From Bryoerythrophyllum caledonicum (taxonomy: Eukaryota > Streptophyta > Bryopsida > Pottiales > Pottiaceae): a DNA stretch of 64,000 nucleotides. Made by a program: the position numbers and the translations under genes. Every line of letters starts with the position of its first letter. The stretch's first letter is position 1. A model generated the notes under the pieces. It saw nothing but the letters and a program-made list of their open reading frames with translations, was not told the DNA's origin and did not search any database. Where the stretch lies: positions 9,342,553 through 9,406,552 of the forward strand of contig OZ020520.1 of NCBI GenBank assembly GCA_963971425.1. The letters are read 5' to 3'. Shown one piece after another: positions 42,822 through 55,024 of this stretch.

Positions 42822-43670
42822 ATTTCAACGGGTTTTTGTGGATTGAAGTTATTCCTGAATATGAAATTGGTGGGAGTACGTGTGGTTATTTGAATTTGTT
42901 TTGCCCTTGGATGGAATATCCTTTTAAGGCTTGTAACAAACTCAATGTATCTAATATGTGATGCAATTGTAGACTGTTGCATGCGTAGCATATTTGCAGA
43001 CAAAATTTAATAACAAGTTGTTGTTTCATCAAGTGATGTATTGTGTTGCTTTCCATAATATAGAACGTTCCTATTATTTTGTTACATTGATGACAAATGA
43101 ACCTTGGTCCAGATTGTCACTGCAATTGATTGTGCATTTATCCTTGATGCTTTGATATTTCCTTTTAATAGTAAGTTCTTAATGAATTGCTACAATATAT
43201 GTTATCTTCTCAATGACCATTTTGGCTAGAAGTTGTATAAGCTTTTGAAATTTGAAAATATTTCTCTTCAATATGTGAAGATATGCATTCTAGGTGGTTG
43301 GTGAATGAGTGTATATGTGTATTTCAGTCCAATTTTGAGTCCAACTAGGGTTCCTAAAATTCATTGTCGCATGTGTTTTCATGAGGTCAAGTTTATTCTT
43401 GCTATGCAATTTTTTTCATGGTGTATTATTGTTCCTTAAATAATATGCTCCATATCTAAATATATTTTTTGATACTCTACTATCTTTACACACGAAATCA
43501 TATTAAATGGCCTACTCAATTAGATACGAAAATTATTCAACAATCTATGATATGTCCGGATTCTTCAAGATTTTGAAAAGAGTTTGAGTCTCAATTTAAT
43601 ATATAGTCTCAAATTAATGAAATAATGAAATGCCTAAAATTAGGTACCATGTTAAAATGAGACTCTGAAA
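42822..43670. other. G right subterminal non-coding region
   Basis: AT-rich 3' flank of the transposase gene with no further gene. A small hairpin AAAATGAGAC...GTCTCATTTT overlaps its inner border with the right TIR. No palindrome copies. Confidence 0.5.
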
Positions 43671-43696
43671 TGTCTCATTTTAATGAATATGGCGTT
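43671..43696. repeat. G right terminal inverted repeat
   Basis: The reverse complement begins AACGCCATATTCATTAAAAT and continues to GAGACA. It pairs with 23819-23844. GCTA follows at 43697. Confidence 0.85.
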
Positions 43697-44369
43697 GCTA
43701 GATTCAGCCTTAAATTAAACCCAACTTTTAAACAAGCATAAGTTCCACCTCAAAGCTCCGTTTTCAACGTTTTAAAGCTTAGATAGGTTCAATTCCACCT
43801 TGTGAACTTGATAAGAACCTCAGAAATCCATTCCAGACTTACATGCGACCCTGACAGCAGCGGCCAGTAGACATACTTCTTTTCTAGACACCAGAATTTG
43901 TATCCCCATTATCTCCTTGGTTATAACTTCGTTTCTGATGTTTTCTTTTTCAATCCTTACTGTTTTTTTGTGCTTAACACAATGGCAACATTCAATTAAT
44001 CAAACAAATTAAATTCGGACTCACAACCATGCGACCAGCAGTGAAACTTTCAATACATACATTCACTTAAGTCATGCACCATATGATTCATGCATACATC
44101 ATGCACATTCACAACCAGGGGTCTCACTCATGCATACGGCACGCATACTTATCAGTTGAATTTAACTCTTTGTATTGATCTAAACCGACTTAGGTTGAAA
44201 CCCTAATTCTCTTGTGATTTGGGCAGCGCTTCCGCGCGATCGTTGTAGATAGTAAAGTTAGGGTTCCTTCCTATTACATACACGAAAGGTAGTGAACAAG
44301 GTTGAGAGAGGAAGGAAGCTCCCTGATCCCACTTAATTCATCCTCTGCCCTTTGATGCTGACTTCGTGA

Positions 44370-45060
44370 TCGTGCTCGTCTTCTCTCCCTGGTGCTCTTC
44401 ACTCCGCAGCCCGTATCTTCGTCACCACAGCTTCGATCCGCACGCTCTTGAGCTTGTTGAAAAGCCAACGCTTAGATCAAGCTACTCCTAAAATCTTAGC
44501 TTGACTGGACCAAAACTCCGCAACTGACAAGGGGAAATCCGAGGCCGTGCGAGATCCACCGCCGATCCTCCAGCTGGTCGTCCTCGCTCCGCAGCTTGTA
44601 TCTTTGTTGTCACAACTTCGATCCGTATGCTCTTGAGCTTGTTAAAAAGCCAACGCTTAGATCTAACTACTGTAAGAAATTTAGCTTGATTGGACTAAAA
44701 CTCCGCGACTGAGAAGGGGAAGTCCGAGGCCGTGTGAGATCCGCCGCCGATCCTCTGGTTGTCCTTGCTCCGCAGCTTGTATCTTTGTTGTCACAGCTCT
44801 GATTTGCATGTTCTTGAGCTAGTTAAAAAACCAACGCTCTAATCTAAACTACGCCTTAAAATTCAGCTTGATTGGACAAAAACTCCGCGACAGACGAGGG
44901 AAAAACCGAGGCCGTGTGAGATCCGCCACTGATCCTTTAGCTGGTCATCCTCGCTCCACAGCTTGTATCTTCGTTGTCACAACTCCAATTCACATGCTCT
45001 TGATCTTCTTAAAAAGCCCACACTCTGATCTAACTACCCTACAATTTTCGTAACAATTGG
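44370..45060. repeat. Tandem array in solo LTR A, about 185-bp unit, four copies
   Basis: The phrase CTTGAGCTTGTTAAAAAGCC recurs with variations near 44450, 44633, 44813 and 45000. GAGGCCGTGTGAGATCC recurs near 44541, 44727 and 44910. Solo LTR B has an unrelated array at the same LTR position. Confidence 0.85.
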
Positions 45061-45951
45061 CTCAAAATCCAGCCCACACGAGGGAGAAATCTCAAACCCT
45101 ACCTCTTCTCTCTCTTTCCACACACCTCCTCTCGGTTTCCTAGCTCCTACCCTTCGAATGAGCGTCCTTCTAGGGGGTAACCCCAAGGCCCTCGCTTCCT
45201 TCTTCGTTCCCAAGGTCATTCCCTACCGCCTTTGCCTTCTTCCATTAATGACCCTGCTCAATAAAAAACCCATTAACCTATGACTAACTAATTCCGTGCG
45301 ACCCTTGCATTTAACAAAAGTGGGTGTCCCACTAACCAAGGAATATCTAAATCTCACTTCTACCCCATGCCACATGTGTGTGCATGATCTCCAATAAGTG
45401 AACCACTAAGCTAAATTCAAAGATGCTAAATCTAACTCATCTAATTAAATTGAATTTCCCTTGCTTGGGGTTAGGATTAATTTACCAAGTGATGGTGAGG
45501 GTTTTTTTCCCAAGCCTTTTGGACTTTTTAAACTACTTTTTTAAGGGCTTTTAAGCCTCCTTCTTTTCTTTTATTCTCCTCACCATCATTATTCTTCTTC
45601 TCTTAATTTTTTTCCCGTGGTTTCTTCACCGTGGCCAATTGTGGTCCCAGACTCGGTAGGAGGTAATTTCTTCTCCACCACTTCTATTTCTCCTTCTTTT
45701 CTATTGTTTTTGTTTTTTCCAAATCTTCTCTTCATTTTTCCCTTCCTAATTATTTTTTGGTTAACTTAATAAAATCCGTGGTTGCCATAAAGTGGCTCCT
45801 ATTAAGGAATCAGTGAATGGGAAGGCTAGTTCGCCATTTTGATCAAAAACCAAGAGCTAACCAATGGGATAACCCATTTCCACTACTTGTTAACCTTAAT
45901 GGACACGGTGCATGGTCCATTCGTCACCGTGAGCCGTTTTTTTGGCTCACA

Positions 45952-46837
45952 AAGCACTTGCTGCAAGATGGGGGGAGACTATGAAGGTCTAGACATGGAG
46001 CTCGCAGCAAGATTCCAAGCACAACAGGAGGGAAGACGAATTCTACCGAGGATTCAGGAGCAGAAAGTAGAGGCAGATGACACTACAGGATACCGGAACC
46101 CAAGCTCAGAGGAGAGTACGGCAAACCGAAGACATCCAGTAGACATGGAGGTGATTGGCGAGAATTTATCACATGGGGCATACAATTTGCCCCCGAGTAG
46201 ACCAGACGGACCCGGAGATCCAGGAGAGCTTCCGATCCGAACAACGCAGGACAATAGAGAAGCAGAGGGAGCACCAGAGATGAACCGGAGGGAGTTTGGA
46301 GTCCACGAAGGCACACTCCACCACTGATGGGAGCCGGTACAGACAAATATCAGCATGCTGGTCAATGATCCAGACCCAGAGGAGAGGATGGATCTTCGGG
46401 CATGGGAACGACCGCCAACTCCAAGACATGAAGCTCAAACTCCAAAAAATCTCCGTGCAAGTGTAGACGAAATGAACCAGAGGTTGGGGCATCAATATCC
46501 TAAGAGATACGGTCCAGACATGGGACGTTCGAGTCCAGTTCTGGGACATCCTGGTCCAGAACAGTACAGGAAACCAACCGTCCACTTCAGAAAAGAAGAG
46601 GATTTTGACCATGATCTAGAGTTCATATTGGAACAAAGGCGCATGCTAGACAAATTTAAGGCTTGTCAGAGAGCAGAGAAGGAGGCTAGACGTCAACGGA
46701 CACAAGGAGATCCAATTTAGCTGAACCGGAGTCAGTGGGGCTACCAGACAAGATCTGGACCTGAACTCCCGGAAGCTATGCGGCTACTACAAGAGCAGAC
46801 ACAACGTCAGGATGCAAAAAATGCATGGCACGATGAG
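45952..46837 (+). CDS. E2 gag N-terminal region between solo LTRs A and B
   Basis: Coding-like, charged and Gln/Pro-rich sequence in the sense of E2 (frames 45968-46327 and 46355-46720), with the CCAGA/TCTGGA-rich usage of E2. It continues the leader region cut at 23650 and is cut again at 46838. No zinc knuckle or capsid motif is visible here, so it is probably a matrix-like N-terminal part. It belongs to a broken gene. Confidence 0.55.
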
Positions 46838-49179
46838 TGTGAGCCGCCAAAACGGCTCCCGATGATGAATGGACCGCACATCGATTGTGTTAGGTTCAAC
46901 TAGTAGTTGAAGTGGTTAATCCAATAGGATTAACCCATGATTTTTGATCAAGATGGCTAAATGGCCTTTCCATTCACTAATTCCTTAAATAGGAGCCACT
47001 TTATGGCAACCACGGATTTTATTAAGTTAACCAAAAAATAATTAGGAAGGAAAAAATGAAGAGAAGATTAGGCAAAAACAAAAACAATAGAAAAGAAAGA
47101 GAAATAGAAGTGGTGGAGAAGAAACTACCTCCTACCGAGTCGGGGGCCGCAATTGGCCACGGTGAAGAAGCCACGGAAAAAATTAGGAGAAGAAGAAGAA
47201 TGATGGTGAGGAGAAGGAAAACAGAAAGAGGCTTAAAAAGCCCTTAAAAAAGTAGAAATATAGGTCCAAAAGAAGTGGGAAAAAACCCTCACCATCACTT
47301 GGTAAATTAATCCTAATCCCAAGCAAGGGGAGTTCAATTTAGGTAGATTAGTTAGATTTAGCATCCATGAATTTAGCGTAATAGCTCACTTATTGGAGGT
47401 CATGCACACCCATGTGGCATGGGGTCAAAGTTTAGATTTAGATATTCCTTGGTTAGTGGGACACCCACTTTTGTTAAATGCAAGGGTGGCACGAGATTAG
47501 TAGTCATAGGGTTAATAGGCTTTGTAAGAAGGGGTCATTAATGGAAGAAGGCGAAAGGCGGCAGAGAACTTTTTTGGAAACTCAAGGAGAACAAAGGTTG
47601 GGGGGTTACCCCCTGGAGAAGTCTCATTCGGGTAGCGTGCAAGGAGGTAGGAAAAGAGAGAACAAGGAGAGGAAGAAAAAAAAACGAGAGAGAGAGAACT
47701 GAGGGAAGGAGAGCCGGAAGCCCCGGCCACTAGGAGTGTGAGTTAGAATAGGCAGAACACGAAGAGGACGAGATCACGAAGAGCTGAATCACGAAGAGGA
47801 CGAGTTGAGTAGAACACGAAGAGGACGAGCTCACGAAGAGCAGAACACGAAGAGGACGAGATCTCAAAGAGCTGAATCACGAAGAGGACGAGCTGAGCTG
47901 AAGCACGAAGAGGACGAGATCACGAAGAGATGAATCACGAAGAGGACGAGCTGAGCACAACACAAAGAGGACAAGATCACGAAGAGCAGAACACGAAGAG
48001 GACGAGATCACAAAGAGCTGAATCACGAAGAGGACGAGATCACGAAGAGCAGAATCGCGAAGATCACGAAGAGCAGAACACGAAGAGGACGAGCTGAGTA
48101 GAACACGAAGAGGACGAGATCACGAAGAGCTGAATCACGAAGAGGACGAGCCGAGCAGAACACGAAGAGCTGAATTACAAAGAGGACGAGATTACGAAGA
48201 GCAGAATCACGAAGATCACGAAGAGCAGAACACGAAGAGGACGAGCTGAGCAGAACATGAAGAGGATGAGATCACGAAGAGCTGAATCACGAAGAGGACG
48301 AGGTGAGCAGAACACGAAGAGGACGAGCTGAGCAGAACACGAAGAGCTGAAGGAAGGAGGGTGAATTGAATCAAACCAGGGAGCCTCTCCTTTCCCCCGG
48401 CTAGTAGTCAATTCCTTGTGCATAAGGGAACCCTAATTTTCTAGTCACACACGTCACGCGGGAGCGCTGTCAAAATTTCACTAGAATTAGGGTTGCAATC
48501 AACTCAACTCAACCAAGTGATCAATCTACAAGAATAAGAGAACGCAGCTGGATGCTCATGCGTAGCTTAGTGTTAAGGTGGGGTTAATCATGTGAAGTAT
48601 CTGTGGCGTGCACTTGAAGGGTTGGTTACAATTTTTGAGTAAACATGTATGTTGAAGGTGCACTGCTGGTCGCTGGCTGTGAGGTCCAGGGTCGAGTCAA
48701 ATGATTAATTGAAGGCTGCCATCATGTTAAGCACAAAAAACTAATAAGATAAAAAAAAAAACAACCATACGAATCAGAGTTATAGTCAAGGAGATAAATG
48801 GTATTATAAGTTTGTAGGAAATATGGGGGCCTATCTGCTGCCGACTGATTCCAGGGTCACACCTAAGCCTGGAGCTGACCTTTAAGGGTCTAATCAAGTT
48901 CGTGATGCTGAATCGAACCCATGTGAGTTGAAAACGTTGGATTCGGAGCTCTAGAGCAAAAGTTACCTCTGTTCAACGGTGGGTGCAATTAAAAGGCTGG
49001 ATTAAGTCACCCCTCACTAATCAACCACAAGGAATCTAAGTAAGCATGAGATGTGTCACCATGCTCGTACAAGTTGTGTGTGAATGGGCTGAGGACTGGT
49101 TACACAAGGAACTAGGCCCCGTATTAGGATCTTGTGTTCAAGATAAGCCACCCTTTAGGAGCGGTTTATTTGGCTCACA
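46838..49179. repeat. Solo LTR B (2342 bp)
   Basis: Starts TGTGAGCCGCC, ends TTTGGCTCACA, and is flanked by a perfect 5-bp duplicate, ATGAG (46833-46837 and 49180-49184). Inverted relative to A. It provides the empty site that dates G as inserted into A only. Confidence 0.9.
47740..48350. repeat. Tandem array in solo LTR B built on CACGAAGAGGACGAG
   Basis: About twenty CACGAAGAG-type blocks alternate with GACGAGCTGAGCA, GAGATCACGAAGAGC and CTGAATCACG pieces, giving units of about 25-32 bp. The long minus-strand frame over it is a by-product of the repeat. A has no such array. Confidence 0.9.
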
Positions 49180-50378
49180 ATGAGCAACGATGCTTGGAAG
49201 TCCAGAGGGTCGAAGACATTCAACGGCGGAAAGAAGTAGCTCGGCGGAACACTTTCTAGTGGTGGGAAGAATGGTGGAGCGCTGCTGAGCCATCTACGGA
49301 AGCACCAAAACTGGACCTGTTAAGAAGATGGCGACACTTTTCAGAAACCGGCCCTCCAAACTATCTGGGAGGCTCATCCAGACTACCAGGTCCAGAAGAA
49401 TGGGTATATATGGACCAGAGGCCCCCCAAGACAATGGAAGCCGCATTAGTGTCCAGACCCAACAGTATAGAAGTAGGTCCAGGAGGGCCAGCCCATCCAA
49501 GTGGAAACTCACGAAGGCCACCATAGCCGGCGAACTATATGGAGCAGCCGTATGTGGACACTTATCCTATGGTTTATCCACCGCAGGTCAGCCGACTAGA
49601 GCCTAGACCCACGACAACAGAATTTGTCCGAATGGGCCCACCTCCTGGTCTGGCTCTGAAACCAAACCTCAGCTATCCACCAATGATGGATGACAGACTG
49701 CTAAACACTGGAGAAGCAGGCCACCGAGGACCTATCCAGACATATCCAGAACCAACGTATCGACCACCACGTTATTCGGCTGGACCTTCAGCAACAGACC
49801 GAGTCTGGCATACAGCAGGACCTCCAACAACAGCTCCTATCTGGAGAACCACAACACCCCCGATGGTGGTACGGAATAGGAAACCCGTACCGTATATCAA
49901 GAACAAAGAAGGGAGCAACCCAGATGCTCACATACTCCAGTTTGAGCGAACATTATGGCACAATGGAGAAATCGACAAACAAGTTATCATCAACTTGTTC
50001 GGAACAACATTGGGCGACAAGGTTGGGGCCTGGTATGAGACATACCTAGAGAATCACCTTTACTGTTCATGGGCAGACATCAAGGCAACATTTTGGAAAC
50101 GCTACAGGAGCCAGACTACTGATGAAGCCGTGTACCGGGAGCTGAAGTCTTTTGCCCAGCAGGTGGGAGAAAAAGTCCAGGATTATTATGACCGGTTCAT
50201 GACATTGATGAAATGTCTCCAGTCGGATCCAGGAGAGGGCTTCTGGATTACCAACTTCAAAGCTGGACTTTTGGAGTACATCAAGTTTACCACTAGTATT
50301 GCTCCAACCCGGACTTTGACGGAATTGCTTGATGCAGCACTTCGATGCGAGGAGAATCGTACGAACCTGAATGGTTAA
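49180..50378 (+). CDS. E2 gag capsid domain
   Basis: The frame at 49539-50378 (279 codons) has a Pro-rich N-terminal part and then a Ty3 Retrotrans_gag domain: SNPDAHILQFERTLWHNGEI, LFGTTLGDKVGAWYETYL, FWKRYRSQTT and VQDYYDRFMTLM. The 49180-49538 stretch is coding-like in other frames. Capsid forms the particle that packages the RNA. Confidence 0.85.
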
Positions 50379-50399
50379 ACAACAAGCATCAAGATCCGG

Positions 50400-51819
50400 A
50401 GAAACGACTCCAGTGGCAAAGGGGGGGGTACCACAAATAAGACGGTCACTCTAGAAGTTCCCAAGAAATTCTGCACCGGTCGCAAACGTGCAGGACATCT
50501 GGAGCCTGATTGCTGGTTTAATCCAGATAATCCGCAAGGACTGCCTCGTAGAACCACAGAAGGGGCATGAGTGAATGTCAATGAAGTCCGGATCCAGCCA
50601 CAGTCAAACTCAGGCACGCAACAAAATTCATCTGGAAGCTACTCCAGACCAGTGTATTCACGCTTTGGAGGTGGAGACTCTAATTATAACCGGCCTGAAG
50701 TTTGCCACTTGTGCGGTCAACCGGGGCACCGGAGATACAACTTCCCATGCAAGAAAGAGTGGGAAGAATTTTTGGCCACGACGGCTAAGACCAAGGCTAA
50801 TCTAGCCCATCACGTCAGCAACGTGGAGATCCAGCTGCTGGAGGAGGAAGATCCAGTTGTAGTAGCGAGCCTAACTAGAGCTCAACGTCTCAAGGCAGGA
50901 TTAGCAGCACCAGACAAGGAGGACCGAGCACCTGAACCTAGGAGTGCTTGGACTCAGGCGGACTGGAAAGAAGAGGAGAGATTGAGGAACGAGATGATGG
51001 ATACCATCAAGGAGATACAAAAGTGGGAACAGGCCGATCCAGGAACGACCTCTACCCAGTCCACTCTAGATCCAGACAAGGATGCTATACCTTCCTCTTT
51101 AGAAGATTGGTTCGAATTTCCAGACTCTGATGTCCTGGTACGTCCAAATCGAACCAAGGAGACCACACCAAGCGAGTTACCTACGTCCGGAGGTTCAACA
51201 AACATCATTCCTGGAGTTGGGAGGAAGATACTACAGAGTCCAGTAACGGTGACTCTAGGGCAACTACTGCACATGGCTCCCAACCTCAGGGACTTCATGA
51301 AAACTCATTTGTTTCCCTCTCCAGAACCACAGACAGCTCTAGACCCGAGTCCCACTCCGAAGACCAATCCAGATCTATCGAGGATACATCGTCCAGTTTC
51401 CAGTGCCGCAGTGGATGTCGACCGAAACCTGCCTATATTGCACGTACAAATTGGTACTGGAACTTTGGAAAATGTTCTATTGGATGGAGGATCTGGAGTT
51501 CATCTCATCACGGTCGAGGAGCGGAAGCGTCTGGGCCTGAGCGACCCACAAGCTGCACCATACAGATTACGTCTGGCAGACCAGATGGTTGTGGAACCAG
51601 TGGGACTTATCCGGAATGTCAAGATTCACAATCATGGAATCCCATACATGATCAGTCTTACGGTGATCAAGAACAAGGAGGTTAACAAAGCCTACAGTAT
51701 GTTGCTTGGAAGACCATGGCTGATAGATGCCAAAGTCCAACACGATTGGGGCAACAACCAGGTGACAATTCGAGGAGGCGGCATAGTAAAAACCATTCCG
51801 ATTAATCAGCGCACAGGTC
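50400..51819 (+). CDS. E2 nucleocapsid and aspartic protease
   Basis: One CCHC-type knuckle (CHLCGQPGHRRYNFPC) lies near 50700, with a possible degenerate one near 50475. The aspartic protease has the active-site block VLLDGGSGVHLI near 51480, where G replaces the usual S after Asp, and the LLGRPWL block near 51705. The frame is cut at 51820 by solo LTR D. Confidence 0.85.
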
Positions 51820-53082
51820 TGTGAGCCCAAAAAACCACCATGGAGGTGGTCTTTGGTCACAAGGGTTTATTTGAAAGAAATCACAAGAAGAGAGGATCAA
51901 GGGAGAAGAGGAGACAAGAAGAGGATGAAAAACAAGAAGGGGTTGAGTAGAAAACTGCTCCGCCGGATCACCTTGGAAGTGACCTCTAGCTTTTTGCTTG
52001 CCATTTCTTTGTCATAGCTCCGATTGGGGCGCGCCATAGCTTTTTGGAAAGCTAAGCCAATTGTGCATCCACCTCTAAAATCTCAGAAGCATAGGACCGA
52101 AACCCTAGGACTGATTGCTAAAAGACTGGGGCCTACTTTTCTACTGCCAGCGGGGAAAGCCCTTACTACACCCGTAACTTTGGAGGGGTGTATCTCACTC
52201 CCTATAACTCCGAATTAGACGCGCCATATACCAACGGAAAGCTACTGAAGAGATCTACTACCATCTCAAATCTTGATCTGTTTGGACAACAATTGAAGGA
52301 CTGATGAGCAATTGACTGAGAGACACTCCATGGAAATGAACAAAAACACCACACTATACTTGAGTACAATGCAAGTACAAACACAATGGAAGAGGGGATC
52401 AATATTAGAGAGAAGGAGGCCCATGGCCTTCCTTCTCTCAACAACTAAGCATAACAAAAGAAAGAGGGAGAGACACAAGATGAATCAAGATACAAAGAGA
52501 GGGATTGATTGAGAACTTGAGGGCTTGAGAATAGCTTGAAAACAAGCTCTTAAGTACAAAAAAAGGAGCCGCCAAAGAGGCGGCTCGCCCTAACCCTAAG
52601 GCCCTAACCCTAAGGCCTCCACGGATGAATGTTGCTCCCAACCTCCATGGAGCTCCATTCTTGACAAACCTCCACGAATGAATGTAACTCACAAACACCA
52701 CCACGAAGTTAAATGAACAAAACCAAGACAATCAAGCCATAAACACAACTATGAACATTACAAGCTAATTGCGCAAGGCCCATGGTAAAACACTCAACTC
52801 TAAATTAAGCAACTAACCCTATTCCTAATTTTAGGATTCACCAGGGGGGATCTTCCCTCCTCTAGTCCTTCTCCACTAAATCAAACCTAAAGCTTAAATT
52901 AGTGCCAAACATCCTACCCAAGGCCTTGCAACAACTATCCTCTAACATGCATATTGCATTCACGACTTAATTAACTTAAATTTCGTCAAATTACCTCAAG
53001 ATGACATTGCTTGTTAACATTACATTCATAAAAGTAACAAATGAACAATAACAAAACAAGAGAGCAATATTTTGCTCTCACA
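51820..53082. repeat. Solo LTR D (1263 bp)
   Basis: Starts TGTGAGCCC, ends GCTCTCACA, and is flanked by a perfect AGGTC duplicate (51815-51819 and 53083-53087). It shares only the terminal TGTGAG motif with A, B and C, so it is probably a different LTR family. It lies between the protease and RT of E2. No coding content. It includes a CCCTAACCCTAAGG doublet near 52585. Confidence 0.9.
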
Positions 53083-54526
53083 AGGTCCTAGACCAAAGCT
53101 CCCAGAAGTTGTGGTCGCCTATAGCTTTGAGGTTGGACTCACCGAGGAGGAGGAGTCCCGGTGGCTAGAAACAGAATCAGACATTTTGGTCGTTGGGACA
53201 ATAACACTACCCAGTTTCGGCCCAAGTTCAAATTTGAACTTGTTCTCCGACACTCCCAAGTTACAGGAGATGGAATTAGACCTGCAGGCCTCTTCCGCGG
53301 GCCAGACGAGTCCAGATGCCACGTACCCGGATCACTTCTACACATTTACGGAAGGTGACATTGATGTAGACGAAACTCCAGCGAGAGTCAAGGTCCAGAA
53401 CATGAAGGTGGCGGCTTGGACACTTCCCGAGTCAGAACAACTGCGGAAGGTCAATGTCGAGACAGAGGAGGACCCACAGTATTTAAGGATAAATGCTGAT
53501 CTGGATCCGGAACTGGTAGCACAAGCAGAGACACTCCTTCGAGAGTATAAGGATGTCTTTGCCTCGACGTACAAGGATTTGAAGGGAATTTCCCCTTCAA
53601 TAGCCCTGCATAGGATTGAGCTGGACAAGGATATTCCTCCAGCACATCAAGCCAGATACCAGATGAATCCTAACTATGCTTGCATTGTCAAGCGTGATCT
53701 GGACAAATTGCTACAGGCTGGATTCATCACACCTGTGGAAGATGCCACATGGCTATCACCAATAGTCATAGTGCCGAAGAAGAATGGAAAATTGCGTATC
53801 TGTATAGACTTTCAGAAGTTGAATGCCGCAACCAAGAAAGATCCATATCCGTTGCCTTTTACAAAGGAAGTGCTGGATACTGTCGCAGGACATGAGATGT
53901 ACTCCTTCCTGGACGGATATTCCGGATATCATCAGATCCAGATTGCCCCGGAGGATAGATACAAGACAGCATTTGTTACAGATTGGGGAGCTTTCGTCTG
54001 GATAGTGATGCCATTCGGACTCAAGAATGCTCCACCCACATACCAGAGGGCAGTAAACAGAGCTTTTCGGGAGTATATTGACGATTTCATGAAGCTGTTT
54101 CTGGACGATTTCAGCATCTATGGTGATATTTTCACTCACCTGGAGAAACTTCGGTTGTGCTTTATCAAGTGTCGGGAGTACGGCATAAGTCTGAACCCGG
54201 ACAAGTGTGCACTACTGGTGTACTCTGGAATCATATTGGGCCATGTCGTGTCTAGGGAAGGCAAATTTCCAGACCCGAAGAAAATCGAGGTCATTGCCAA
54301 CATGCCCAGACCAACAAAATCTGGAGATGTCCAGGTGTTTAACGGTTTTTCCCAATTCAACAGGTGCTATATCCGGTCTTATGCACACATCATGGAGCCT
54401 ATTACCAAGCTCATGCGCAAAACCGAGGAGTTCATCCGGACTGAACAATGCGCGAAGGCTTGGCTGGATATCAAGGAGAGGTATGAGAATGCTCCGATTC
54501 TCATTGTACCACACTGGGATTTGTAG
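53083..54526 (+). CDS. E2 reverse transcriptase
   Basis: RT landmarks in order: VPKKNGKLRICIDFQKLNAA, SFLDGYSGYHQIQIAPEDRY, VMPFGLKNAPPTYQ, FLDDFSIYG and ILGHVVSREG. It is Athila-like, close in sequence style to the E1 RT but a distinct family. It makes the cDNA copy. The frame is open over about 480 codons. Confidence 0.93.
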
Positions 54527-55024
54527 TTCCACATACATACAGATGCATCAAACATCGGAGTGGAAGTTATGTTGGCCCAGAATCCCACTAGGAAATGTAA
54601 CCAGCCGATCTCTTATGCTTCTCGGCTGTTGAATTCAGCCGAGAAGAATTACACCACGACAGAACGGGAAGCTCTGGCGATGGTATACGCTCTGAACAAG
54701 TACAGACACTATTTGTTGGGCAATAAAATTGTCTTTTATGTGGATCATATGGCTTTAGTGTACCTGGTCAATAAACCGCAGGTATCCGGGAGAATTGCAC
54801 GATGGCTCTTGTTGTTTCAAGAGTACGACTTCACCGTGGTTTACAAACCAGGCAAGACCCATGGCATAGCAGATGCGTTGTCCAGATTACCCAATGGGGA
54901 ACCACCCACTAGAGTTGAGGATCAGATTGGAGATGCCGGCCTGTTTTACGTGAACCCGGAGTGGTTACAAGATGTGACGGGCCGACGGCCTATCTCCGTA
55001 CTGGACATTTACGTCCAGAATTGA
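54527..55024 (+). CDS. E2 RNase H
   Basis: Landmarks: YASRLLNSAEKNYTTTEREA, FYVDHMALVYLVNKPQVSGR, FQEYDFTVVYKPGK and GIADALSRLP. It degrades the RNA strand of the hybrid during reverse transcription. Confidence 0.9.
   Translation, partial: FHIHTDASNIGVEVMLAQNPTRKCNQPISYASRLLNSAEKNYTTTEREALAMVYALNKYRHYLLGNKIVFYVDHMALVYLVNKPQVSGRIARWLLLFQEYDFTVVYKPGKTHGIADALSRLPNGEPPTRVEDQIGDAGLFYVNPEWLQDVTGRRPISVLDIYVQN

Larger units (their letters stand above)
23819..43696. mobile_element. G: 19.9-kb DNA transposon with DUF7869-like transposase and a ParB/methyltransferase/HAD fusion gene
   Basis: Boundaries are set by 26-bp terminal inverted repeats, flanking GCTA, and the empty homologous site in solo LTR B. 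Two divergent intron-containing genes occupy the two halves: the minus-strand gene at 24240-32170 and the plus-strand transposase gene at about 38100-42821. Some 5 kb of AT-rich spacer lies between them. About eighteen copies of a 19-bp palindrome are spread through introns and leaders. No capsid, envelope, reverse transcriptase or polymerase gene is visible. I cannot assign a superfamily: the 4-bp duplicate and DUF7869 protein do not match the standard hAT, MULE, CACTA, Harbinger or piggyBac descriptions. Confidence 0.85.
23651..45951. repeat. Solo LTR A, about 2.4 kb, split by DNA transposon G
   Basis: It starts TGTGAGCCAAATAAACC and ends TTTGGCTCACA. Flanks GAGCA (23646-23650) and AAGCA (45952-45956) form a 5-bp duplicate with one mismatch. 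It matches solo LTR B in inverted orientation over its whole native length. Removing G (19,878 bp plus one GCTA) leaves about 2419 bp. No internal retroelement region is present, so it is a solo LTR left by LTR-LTR recombination. LTR orientation could not be fixed. Confidence 0.85.

Noticed and set aside
23819-43696. Polinton or giant-virus insertion
   Set aside because: Size and gene fusion raised the thought, but there is no capsid, packaging ATPase, protease or DNA polymerase, and the core protein looks like a transposase.
48175-48423. 82-codon minus-strand frame
   Set aside because: It is a translation of the CACGAAGAG tandem array in solo LTR B.
23651-49179. A single giant terminal-inverted-repeat transposon with ends TGTGAGCC...GGCTCACA
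   Set aside because: The left and right TGTGAGCCAAATAAACC ends do match, but E2 gag sequence lies between A and B, and B has its own perfect ATGAG duplicate. Two inverted solo LTRs explain the pattern better.
52580-52620. Telomere-like CCCTAACCCTAAGG doublet
   Set aside because: Only two 14-bp units inside solo LTR D; not a true (CCCTAAA)n array.
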